Positions 1-7,112 of a stretch of 14,245 nucleotides of DNA are shown in pieces. The DNA comes from Bacteroidota bacterium (lineage in GTDB: Bacteria; Bacteroidota; Bacteroidia; Flavobacteriales_D; Crocinitomicaceae). The translations under genes and the position numbers were made by a program. The notes below the pieces were generated by a model. The model was not told the DNA's origin. It worked only from the letters and a program-made list of their open reading frames with translations, and ran no database searches. The stretch is from positions 1 to 14,245 of the forward strand of contig VGML01000036.1 in NCBI GenBank assembly GCA_016866415.1. The letters are read 5' to 3'. Numbering within the stretch: position 1 is the first letter of the stretch; every line of letters starts with the position of its first letter.

Positions 1-1
1 G

Positions 2-286
2 GGCGCTGTTATTACATTAATTGTTGGCCAAAATGATTTAGGAGAACCGATTCCTTTACTCGATTTTGTTGGTATGACGATGGACGAAGCGAAATATGTC
101 ATGGATACGATTGGTATTACTTCATTTACATTCGTTTGTCCTGAATGTGCCACACGTGAAGACTCTTTGGCCTCGAGAATTTTTAGTCAAACACCTGAAT
201 ACATTGAAGGAACAACCGCTTATAAATCGACTCATTTTACTTTTTCGTTGAAACTAAATGCAGAGTCTCCTATTGAATTCCCATAA
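2..286 (+). CDS. PASTA-domain protein, C-terminal part (5' end outside window)
   Basis: The frame is open from the first bases, so the gene begins upstream. Ninety-four residues are visible. The first dozen (ending ITLIVGQND) look like the last strand of one PASTA repeat. A second repeat then begins at IPLLDFVGMTMDEAKYV, with the typical 'P-x-hydrophobic-x-G-hydrophobic-x3-E-A' opening, and ends in the strand HFTFSLKLN. PASTA repeats usually bind cell-wall muropeptides or beta-lactams; in Bacteroidota, stand-alone membrane-anchored PASTA proteins are common and their role is unclear. A CPEC (CxxC) pair lies in the middle of the last repeat, which is not part of the canonical fold. The stop codon is followed after one base by the start of the T9SS cargo gene, suggesting co-transcription. 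The internal ATG at 74 is not the real start, because it would cut the repeat. Confidence 0.8.
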   Translation, partial: GAVITLIVGQNDLGEPIPLLDFVGMTMDEAKYVMDTIGITSFTFVCPECATREDSLASRIFSQTPEYIEGTTAYKSTHFTFSLKLNAESPIEFP

Positions 287-287
287 G

Positions 288-2492
288 ATGAGATCGTTTT
301 TGTATTGCTTAATTTTTCTAAGTTCCTACACATTTTCTCAAACCCTGGAAACTGGACCTTTAATGAGAAATTATGGAATTAAAGGAAATGTTTCTTTAAA
401 GTCAACTAATTCAATTGATAGTTCCTTTGTATTTTCAACAGATACGATTTCGCTGCCCTTTTTTGATGATTTCTCAACCAATAAATTTCAAAGTTACTCC
501 GCCGATTTCACTACACCAGGAGTGTCGAGTCAGTTGTATTATCAAATTATAGACCCTATTACATTGGCTCCTTTTCCATCGGGAACGGTCTTTTCAAATC
601 AACCAACTTTTAAACGCACTGTAGACTTAATTAACAACACGTTTTCGGATACTACATTTAACCCTATTTCTATAAAACTTGGTGATTTTTTAAGTTATCC
701 AATTCAATATCAAACCGTTGATGTTTATCCGCCTTACTATATTTACGATACGGTGGGAATTGCTGACATTTCAGATACGATTTGGTTAGAAAACCCAACA
801 TATTTGCAAGATTCTGCTCGGATATTTTTTGCTTCCATCAACGATCCATCAAAATTATGGATTGATTCTTTTGCTTATCACAACTACCGTTTTGGATTAA
901 ACCCAAGGTCATTGGGAGTGGTGACGTTCGATGGTTTAGATGAAAATGGCTATCCGTATTTGATTAATTCTGCTCAAACGAACTATGCCGATAGATTGAC
1001 ATCGAAACCAATTGATATGAGCGCTCTTGATGCCTCAGACTCGGCCTATTTCAGTTTTTTATATCAACCTGAAGGTCTTGGTGATATTCCGGAACAAGGA
1101 GATTCTTTAGTGCTAGAATTTTACGCAAAAGATTTGGATCAATGGTTCAGGGTTTGGAGTATCAATGGAGATAATGTTCATCCATTTCGCGCAGCACATG
1201 TAAATATTTCCGATACCAAATATTTCAAAAAGGGCTTTCAATTTCGGTTCAGAAATTATGGTTCACTAGCAGGCGGACTAGATCATTTTCACATCGATTA
1301 TGTTCATTTGCGTACCTTATCTGCGTTCAATGACACGCTTTTCAAAGACTTTGCATTCGTTTACCCTTTGAACTCATTACTAGACACTTACACATCCGTT
1401 CCATGGGATCATTACAAGGAAAGCACCACGAATAAAATGTCTGACTCAGTGCTTATTAAACTGCACAATGGGAGTCCAAATTCCGAAAACTATCAAAATG
1501 GTCAAATCAATGTTTCCCATAATGGTTCTTTTGAAGGCAACTTCATTTTACAAGGATTCAATTTAGCCGAGTCAAACATAAATTACAGTCCAAGAACTAC
1601 ACATACCTCATTCTATGACTGTTCAAATGGATACGAATATGACCGAAGTAAAACTGGAGATCAGCAAACTTTTGAGGTTAAAGCAAATGCTTCGGCACAA
1701 TTTCCTAATTTCAACGTGAATGATTCGACCATCTTCTATCAAGAATTTTTTAATTTCTACAGTTATGATGATGGTTCAGCAGAGGCTGCATTTGGGCCAA
1801 CGGGTACACAAGCAAGACTTGCAATTGAATTCAATGCTTATCAACCAGATTCACTGATTGGAATAAACATGCATTTTGTACCATCTGTAACAAACGTTTC
1901 TAATAAGCTTTTCTTGATTACTGTCTGGGATGACAACAACGGAGTACCTGGAACTATTTTATATGAAGATGATCCATTTTTTCCAAATAGTCCAATTTAC
2001 GGAGATGAGACGAATCAATTCCATACGTATTACTTTTCTGGGAACATAAAAGTTCCAGTAGGAGAAAAATTTCACGTTGGTTGGAGGCAATTAGATCCTG
2101 AAAGACTGAATTTAGGATTAGATAGAAACATCGATCGTTCTGAAACCATTCGATTTAGTGTCGACGGAGGCTTTAACTGGCTAACTAGTCCATTTCCGGG
2201 TTCTGCCATGATCCGCCCTGTTTTCTCCACAGCGTTGGATCCAATTTTATCTGCAAACTCAATTGAAACTGATAAAAAAGTCATTTTATTTCCCAATCCA
2301 ACATCACAAATACTAAACATAGGAGGAATTGTAGATTTGGAAGGGGTTGAAATTGAATTATACGATGCATTTGGTCGATTCATTTTGAAATCAACTAATA
2401 CACAAATCGATTTGTCTGAATACCAAAGTGGAATCTATTTCGTTCGTATTCCATCAATTTCAGATAAAACCTATAAGGTAATCAAACAATGA
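288..2492 (+). CDS. Secreted protein with T9SS type A sorting domain (734 aa)
   Basis: I chose ATG 288 rather than ATG 258. It gives a clean signal peptide (MRSFLYCLIFLSSYTFSQ, cleavage near residue 18), whereas the earlier start adds ten hydrophilic residues and overlaps the PASTA gene. The body of about 640 residues is rich in Asn, Ser, Tyr and Phe, as expected for a beta-rich extracellular protein; I recognise no enzymatic motif. From about residue 663 the C-terminus is a type A sorting domain: FPNPTSQILNI, then VEIELYDAFGRFI, then SGIYFVRI, ending in a basic VIKQ. In this system the Sec signal exports the protein, and the T9SS moves it across the outer membrane and removes the C-terminal domain. 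The stop overlaps the pseudouridine synthase start by 4 bases (ATGA). Function of the body is unknown; the secretion route is well supported. Confidence 0.9.
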   Translation: MRSFLYCLIFLSSYTFSQTLETGPLMRNYGIKGNVSLKSTNSIDSSFVFSTDTISLPFFDDFSTNKFQSYSADFTTPGVSSQLYYQIIDPITLAPFPSGTVFSNQPTFKRTVDLINNTFSDTTFNPISIKLGDFLSYPIQYQTVDVYPPYYIYDTVGIADISDTIWLENPTYLQDSARIFFASINDPSKLWIDSFAYHNYRFGLNPRSLGVVTFDGLDENGYPYLINSAQTNYADRLTSKPIDMSALDASDSAYFSFLYQPEGLGDIPEQGDSLVLEFYAKDLDQWFRVWSINGDNVHPFRAAHVNISDTKYFKKGFQFRFRNYGSLAGGLDHFHIDYVHLRTLSAFNDTLFKDFAFVYPLNSLLDTYTSVPWDHYKESTTNKMSDSVLIKLHNGSPNSENYQNGQINVSHNGSFEGNFILQGFNLAESNINYSPRTTHTSFYDCSNGYEYDRSKTGDQQTFEVKANASAQFPNFNVNDSTIFYQEFFNFYSYDDGSAEAAFGPTGTQARLAIEFNAYQPDSLIGINMHFVPSVTNVSNKLFLITVWDDNNGVPGTILYEDDPFFPNSPIYGDETNQFHTYYFSGNIKVPVGEKFHVGWRQLDPERLNLGLDRNIDRSETIRFSVDGGFNWLTSPFPGSAMIRPVFSTALDPILSANSIETDKKVILFPNPTSQILNIGGIVDLEGVEIELYDAFGRFILKSTNTQIDLSEYQSGIYFVRIPSISDKTYKVIKQ

Positions 2493-3517
2493 TTGAAGAT
2501 TTGGAATTCGATTCCGAGCAGGAAGAAGAATTATTTGAACACCACCGATTTAAGGCTGACCCAGGCCAAGAAATGGTTCGAATTGATAAATTTTTGATTG
2601 ATCGATTAGCCAATACCTCACGAAACAAAGTTCAAATAGCGGCTAAAAACGGAAACATTCATGTCAACGGAAAAAAAGTAAAACAAAATTACCGTGTCAA
2701 ACCAGGAGACGAAGTTGCCATCGTTTTGCCATATCCTATTCGAGAATTAAAATTAATTCCACAGAATATTCCAATCGATATCATCTATGAAGACGAACAA
2801 TGCTTGGTTGTAAACAAGCCTGCAAATATGGTGGTTCACCCCGGTTACGGAAACTACACAGGCACGCTTGTCAATGCTTTGGTTTATCATATTGACAATC
2901 TTCCGAATCCACCAAAAGATTATTATGGTCGACCAGGGTTAGTTCATCGAATTGATAAACACACAACTGGATTGTTAGTTATAGCAAAAACGGAATTGGC
3001 ATTAACCGATCTTGCATCACAATTTTTTGAGCGGACAACAGAACGAATATATTACGCGCTCGTTTGGGGTGATTTGGAACAGGATGGAACAATTGTCGGG
3101 AACATTGCAAGATCGATTAAAAATCGTAAGGTTATGGCCGTATATCCAGATGGAGACCAAGGCAAGCATGCCTTAACGCACTATCGAGTTTTAGAAAGAT
3201 TTGGGCCTGTTACTCTTGTTGAATGCAAGTTGGAAACAGGTAGAACACATCAAATTCGAGTTCATTTTCAGTCAATTGGACACCCCTTATTCAATGATTT
3301 AGAATATGGTGGGAACAAACTTTTAAAAGGACCTTCAAGTTCGAGTTATACTAAATTTATACAAAACTGCTTCGAATTGTTGCCGGGGCAAGCATTACAC
3401 GCCAAAACAATTGGCTTTAAACACCCGACTAACAAGACCTTCATGAAATTTGAGAGCGAACTACCCTCTCAATTCGCTAACCTTTTGACTCAGTGGCGAA
3501 AATATTCGGTTAATTAA
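2489..3517 (+). CDS. rluD: RluA/RluD-family pseudouridine synthase (342 aa)
   Basis: The enzyme isomerises uridine to pseudouridine in RNA; RluD acts on helix 69 of 23S rRNA during ribosome assembly. An S4 RNA-binding domain spans about residues 30-80 (RIDKFLIDRL...GKKVKQNYRVKPGD). The catalytic domain follows, with VVNKPANMVVHPG (107-119), the motif II sequence LVHRIDKHTTGL whose Asp156 is the expected catalytic aspartate, ETGRTHQIRVH (249-259) and QALHAKTIGFKHP (301-313). Length fits the RluD/RluC group. S4 plus HRID-type motifs separate it from TruB and RsuA. An acidic N-terminal extension of about 25 residues precedes the S4 domain. The start codon overlaps the upstream stop, so translation is probably coupled to the T9SS cargo gene. 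Family is certain; the exact target uridines (RluD versus RluC or RluA specificity) are inferred. Confidence 0.93.
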   Translation: MIEDLEFDSEQEEELFEHHRFKADPGQEMVRIDKFLIDRLANTSRNKVQIAAKNGNIHVNGKKVKQNYRVKPGDEVAIVLPYPIRELKLIPQNIPIDIIYEDEQCLVVNKPANMVVHPGYGNYTGTLVNALVYHIDNLPNPPKDYYGRPGLVHRIDKHTTGLLVIAKTELALTDLASQFFERTTERIYYALVWGDLEQDGTIVGNIARSIKNRKVMAVYPDGDQGKHALTHYRVLERFGPVTLVECKLETGRTHQIRVHFQSIGHPLFNDLEYGGNKLLKGPSSSSYTKFIQNCFELLPGQALHAKTIGFKHPTNKTFMKFESELPSQFANLLTQWRKYSVN

Positions 3518-3528
3518 CAAATTTTATT

Positions 3529-3536
3529 TATTTTTG
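3529..3536 (+). promoter_or_regulatory. Possible Bacteroidota -7 element (TATTTTTG)
   Basis: The octamer matches the Bacteroidota sigma-70-type -7 consensus TAnnTTTG exactly and sits 37 bases ahead of the ATG at 3574, in the 56-base gap after the rluD-like gene. No clear TTG -33 element lies at the usual distance (TTCGG at 3505-3509 is the best candidate), so the call rests on one half of the motif in AT-rich DNA. Confidence 0.4.
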
Positions 3537-3573
3537 CTTGCCTTAGATTAAACTGTTTAAATTAATAAATCAC

Positions 3574-5721
3574 ATGAAACAAATTTTAATAGTACTTTTT
3601 TCGCTGTTTTTCGTTGGAATTAGTTTTTCTCAACAAGGTAAACAGGACCCAAAATACATACGCGAAGCGAACAAAGCTTATGACGCAAAAAACTATTTTG
3701 ATGCCATAACAAAATGTCAAGATGCTTTTAAAAAATTAGGTACTAAAGGGTCTATTAAAGATAAAGGCAATATGGCTTTCAAGGTGGCAGAAAGTTACCG
3801 AAATCTTGAAAAATATGATAAAGCAAATGAATGGTATGGTGTGTGTGTTGAGTTGAAATATTTTAACGAAAAACCTGAAATTTACTTCTTGAAAGGAGAA
3901 ATGCAGCGGATGTTGAAAGATTTTGATGGGGCGATGAAAAGTTACAAAGAATTTAAGAAAATTGCACCAAATCAAAAAACGCAAGAAGTTGAAACCGCTA
4001 TGGCAGCTTGTGACAAATACAAGGATTTCGACTCCAACGAACCAAAAATGGTAGTGAAGTGTGAGACAAAAATAAACACGAAGAACTTTGACATGGCGCC
4101 TGCCTTTTATGATAAAAAGGGGAAAGTAATTTATTTCGGTTCAAGTCGAGAAGAGAGCTTTGGTTCAGGTAGAGATCCTATTACAGGTGAAAAATACATG
4201 GATATTTTTGTTGCGACTTTTGACGAAACCGGAAATCCAACTGGAGTTAAATCAATTGATAATGATGGAATTATTAATACGAATGAAAACGAAGGAACAG
4301 TATGTTTTGATTCAAAGAAAAAAACAATGTTTTTTACGCGTTGTCCGAACGCAGAAAAAGCAAATTTAGGTTGTGATATTTGGAGAGCGGATGTAAATGG
4401 AGAAAGTTTTGAAAACGTTGAGAAAATGACTTTAAAAACTGATAGTACAATATCTGTTGGTCACCCATGTATTACCGAAGATGGAATGATGCTGATTTTT
4501 GCTTCGGACATGAAAGAAAGCGGTGGCACAAAAAGTCTTGGAGGAATGGATTTATGGTATATCGGATACGACAAGAAAAACAAAGCTTGGGAAAAAGTAC
4601 CAAAAAACATGGGTCCTGATTTCAACACTAGTGGTAATGAACTCTTTCCATCTATTGGTCCAAAAGGGCAACTTTATTTCGCAAGTAATGGCTGGCCTGG
4701 AATCGGGGGTATGGATATTTTTGAAGCAGAACGAGTTGCTCCAACTGAAAATAAATGGAAAAATGTAGTGAACAAAGGTTATCCATTTAACTCGCCCGGT
4801 AACGATTATGCGATGTGCGACTTTGATGGGAAATCAGGATTTTTTACTTCCGAAAGAAAAGCTGGAAGCACAATAGAATATGCCCCGGATATTTGGAGCT
4901 TTTCAACTCCACCAGATTTATTTGACTTACGCGTTGTAGTTTATGAGATTGGAAAAAAGAATGCTAGAATTAAAGATGCTCAAGTTGATGTAACTTGTGC
5001 TACATGCAAGGACATGAAGTGGGGCGGAAAAACTAATGACAAAGGTCAAACCGAGAAATGGGCTGATAAAGGCAAAGGAGTTCGTTACATTACTGTAGAT
5101 AATGATTATCAAATCATGGCCGCAAAACAAGGTTACTATGAAAATAAGAAAGGGGCAAAAATTACTACTAAAGGTCTTGATCAAAGTCAGAGTTTTATTG
5201 TTGAAATTCCATTAATCCCAATTGGCGAGATACGAACCCCAGAGGTTCGTTATTTCCTTGATCGATGGGATTTCATTAATGACGCCACATGTATGTCTAA
5301 TGATTCTCTTAAGTTTTTATCTGACCTTTTAACAGATAATCCAAACGTAACTATTGATTTATTTTCTCATACAGATGCTCGGGACACAGAACTTCATAAC
5401 AAAGTATTATCTGAGAACAGAGCAAAAGCTGTTTACAAATATCTAGTTGAACAAAAGGGAATTGACCCTAGAAGAATTAGACCAGAAGGAAAAGGAGAAT
5501 CAGACCCTGCAATGTGGAAAGATGAAACAGGTAAAGAGGTTAAATTAACCGAAGATTATATTAATCAATTCAAAACTACTGATAAAGCAAAATTTGAACA
5601 ACTACATCAGATAAACAGACGCACAACTGCGAAAGTTACGAGTGTTGACTTCGATCCAGCAACAACGAATATAATTCCTGATCCGAATTGGACTAAATTT
5701 ACCACTCCTCTACCGAGATAA
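3574..5721 (+). CDS. PorE-like envelope protein: TPR, PD40 propeller, OmpA domain (715 aa)
   Basis: A signal peptide (MKQILIVLFSLFFVGISFSQ) is followed by TPR-like helices (about 25-150: KAYDAKNYFDAI, VAESYRNLEKYDKANEWY, YFLKGEMQRMLKDFDGA). A PD40/WD40-like beta-propeller spans about 165-445, with repeated blades such as PAFYDKKGKVIYFGSS, PSIGPKGQLYFASNG and GGMDIF. Residues 450-550 resemble a carboxypeptidase-regulatory-like domain. An OmpA C-terminal domain follows (about 555-690): HTDARD, then LSENRAKAVYKYLVEQKGI and NRRT, the usual diaminopimelate/peptidoglycan-binding surface. This domain order is that of PorE, a T9SS component that anchors to peptidoglycan, but Bacteroidota carry several paralogues, so a T9SS role is inferred. 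The OmpA fold contains an insertion of about 30 residues after KGESDP. The CATC pair (475-478) in the third domain is unusual. The gene is monocistronic: promoter-like sequence before it, strong terminator after it. Confidence 0.87.
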   Translation: MKQILIVLFSLFFVGISFSQQGKQDPKYIREANKAYDAKNYFDAITKCQDAFKKLGTKGSIKDKGNMAFKVAESYRNLEKYDKANEWYGVCVELKYFNEKPEIYFLKGEMQRMLKDFDGAMKSYKEFKKIAPNQKTQEVETAMAACDKYKDFDSNEPKMVVKCETKINTKNFDMAPAFYDKKGKVIYFGSSREESFGSGRDPITGEKYMDIFVATFDETGNPTGVKSIDNDGIINTNENEGTVCFDSKKKTMFFTRCPNAEKANLGCDIWRADVNGESFENVEKMTLKTDSTISVGHPCITEDGMMLIFASDMKESGGTKSLGGMDLWYIGYDKKNKAWEKVPKNMGPDFNTSGNELFPSIGPKGQLYFASNGWPGIGGMDIFEAERVAPTENKWKNVVNKGYPFNSPGNDYAMCDFDGKSGFFTSERKAGSTIEYAPDIWSFSTPPDLFDLRVVVYEIGKKNARIKDAQVDVTCATCKDMKWGGKTNDKGQTEKWADKGKGVRYITVDNDYQIMAAKQGYYENKKGAKITTKGLDQSQSFIVEIPLIPIGEIRTPEVRYFLDRWDFINDATCMSNDSLKFLSDLLTDNPNVTIDLFSHTDARDTELHNKVLSENRAKAVYKYLVEQKGIDPRRIRPEGKGESDPAMWKDETGKEVKLTEDYINQFKTTDKAKFEQLHQINRRTTAKVTSVDFDPATTNIIPDPNWTKFTTPLPR

Positions 5722-5727
5722 TCTTTT

Positions 5728-5756
5728 AAAGCGTTCAAATTGAACGCTTTTTTTTG
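5728..5756 (+). terminator. Intrinsic terminator after the PorE-like gene
   Basis: A perfect 10-bp inverted repeat, AAAGCGTTCA / TGAACGCTTT (5728-5737 and 5741-5750), is separated by the 3-base loop AAT and runs directly into a T tract (5748-5755). It lies 7 bases after the stop codon at 5719-5721. An ATG at 5740 straddles the loop and second arm and is in frame with the next gene. Confidence 0.9.
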
Positions 5757-5781
5757 TAAATTCATTATAAATCGAATTATA

Positions 5782-6876
5782 GTGAATGAACATTACTTAC
5801 ATTTTATTTGGCAGAAAAAACGGTTGCCTTTTCATCAAATTAAAACCACAAAAGATGAATCGGTAGACATTCTTTATGTTGGGGATTATAACGCATTGGA
5901 AAGTGGACCTGACTTCTCAATGGCAAAAGTTCGAATAGACGGATTGGTTTGGGTTGGATCAATAGAATTTCATGTGAAATCATCAGACTGGTATAAACAT
6001 AAACATCATTTGGATAAAGCTTATAATAATGTTATACTTCATGTCGTTCATACCCATGATAGGGATGTAACAGTTGAAGGAAGAATTCTGCCCGTGATTG
6101 AACTTAAACAACATGTTGATTCAACTCATTATTTACAATTCTCAAAACTAAATCTAAATGACAATTCGGATTTTCCATGTAAAAAAATGCTTCAAGAAAA
6201 TATAGATGAGCTAGAAAAAATGAAAAATCAAGCCATTCAAAATAGACTTTTCGTAAAAACGAATGAAAAACATATCAATACCCAAATAATCGATCAAGCT
6301 ATCTTTTTAAGACATGCAGCGAATGCATTTGGAACTTCCGTTAATCAGCAACCATTTGAACAACTCATTAATTCCTATTCATTGGATGAACTTAAACAAT
6401 TCGATGCAACAAATAAGCGCGCTGTCCTTTCTCAATTTTTATGGAAGCGAAAAGGTGTGATTTCAGAGCCAAATAAACGACTAAATCAGTTTATTAATTT
6501 TATAAATACATTTGATTTTGAATTTCATTTTTGGGAACTTCCTGCATCTATGATTTTCATGCACTTCGAACAACAATTTAAAAAAGCACAAATCAAAAGT
6601 CCTTTCCTTTTGAATAATTTTTTGATCAATTGTGTCGCACCATTTGTTTTTTGGAAAGGAAATAATGGAGACGATCCGCAATTGATAAAGAAAGCCATCC
6701 AAATTTTGACAATAATTCCAAAAGAAACGAATTATATTACCAGAAAATGGAAAGAAATCGGAGTACATCCTAAAAACGCTTATGATTCGCAAGCTCTTTT
6801 AGAAATTTATAAGCAATTTTGTACAAGGAAAGAATGTTTAAATTGCATGGTAGGTAAAAAAATAACAGGGACATGA
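5782..6876 (+). CDS. DUF2851-family protein of unknown function (about 364 aa)
   Basis: I recognise the sequence as DUF2851-like from its opening (NEHYLHFIWQKKRLP), VGDYNALESGPDF (33-45), IEFHVKSSDWYKHKH (61-75) and NVILHVVHTHD (83-93). These His/Asp/Glu-rich blocks recall a beta-sandwich with possible metal or nucleic-acid contacts, but no function is established to my knowledge. The C-terminus has a compact cysteine cluster, C347-x4-C352-x2-C355, which could bind a metal. The frame also has an ATG at 5740, inside the terminator hairpin, which would add 14 residues rich in Phe and Ile (NAFFCKFIINRII). The GTG at 5782 restores the expected family N-terminus, so I prefer it; the choice is inferred. 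The protein has no signal peptide and is probably cytoplasmic. Its stop overlaps the next gene's ATG by 4 bases. Confidence 0.8.
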   Translation: MNEHYLHFIWQKKRLPFHQIKTTKDESVDILYVGDYNALESGPDFSMAKVRIDGLVWVGSIEFHVKSSDWYKHKHHLDKAYNNVILHVVHTHDRDVTVEGRILPVIELKQHVDSTHYLQFSKLNLNDNSDFPCKKMLQENIDELEKMKNQAIQNRLFVKTNEKHINTQIIDQAIFLRHAANAFGTSVNQQPFEQLINSYSLDELKQFDATNKRAVLSQFLWKRKGVISEPNKRLNQFINFINTFDFEFHFWELPASMIFMHFEQQFKKAQIKSPFLLNNFLINCVAPFVFWKGNNGDDPQLIKKAIQILTIIPKETNYITRKWKEIGVHPKNAYDSQALLEIYKQFCTRKECLNCMVGKKITGT

Positions 6877-7112
6877 AACGATTATTTCAAAAGGTAATCT
6901 TTTTCTTCGAAATGCAATCATACGGTGTCTGCGAATGGTGGGCTCGCAAACTCGGTATAAACTCGACAAAAGTTAGGTTGGGCTTCATCTATTTCTCCTT
7001 TATCGCATTGGGATCACCTGTTCTTTTATACCTCATTATGGCTTGGATATTAGAGCATAAACATTATTTTCAACTTAAAGCAAAACGCAAACGCTCGATT
7101 TGGGAACTATGA
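6873..7112 (+). CDS. PspC-domain small membrane protein (79 aa)
   Basis: The protein resembles the PspC domain: YGVCEWWARKLGIN (17-30) corresponds to the family's 'GVCxGxAxxLGI', STKVRLGFIYFSF to 'xxxVRLxFV', and one hydrophobic segment (about 36-61) follows, with SPVLLYLIMAWIL typical of the PspC helix end. The tail is strongly basic (KAKRKRS) and ends in WEL. PspC proteins take part in phage-shock envelope stress responses in Gammaproteobacteria. In Bacteroidota, short PspC-like proteins occur without other Psp partners and their role is not defined. The start overlaps the DUF2851 gene by 4 bases and the stop overlaps the potassium-channel gene by 4 bases (ATGA), so all three are probably translationally coupled. 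Assignment rests on motif resemblance by eye. Confidence 0.75.
   Translation: MKRLFQKVIFFFEMQSYGVCEWWARKLGINSTKVRLGFIYFSFIALGSPVLLYLIMAWILEHKHYFQLKAKRKRSIWEL

Noticed and set aside
258..287. Upstream ATG 258 as start of the T9SS cargo protein
   Set aside because: It adds ten hydrophilic residues ahead of a good signal peptide and overlaps the PASTA gene; ATG 288 fits better.
2072..2383. Antisense open frame opposite the T9SS sorting domain
   Set aside because: It lies wholly within a well-supported gene and shows no domain, signal or promoter-like element.
6481..6792. Antisense open frame of about 100 codons opposite the DUF2851 gene
   Set aside because: Composition is that of a reverse-complemented AT-rich gene (Phe, Ile and Lys runs), with no recognisable domain or start context.
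7100..7108. TTG 7100 as start of the potassium channel
   Set aside because: It adds three residues only; ATG 7109 gives the standard ATGA overlap with the preceding gene.
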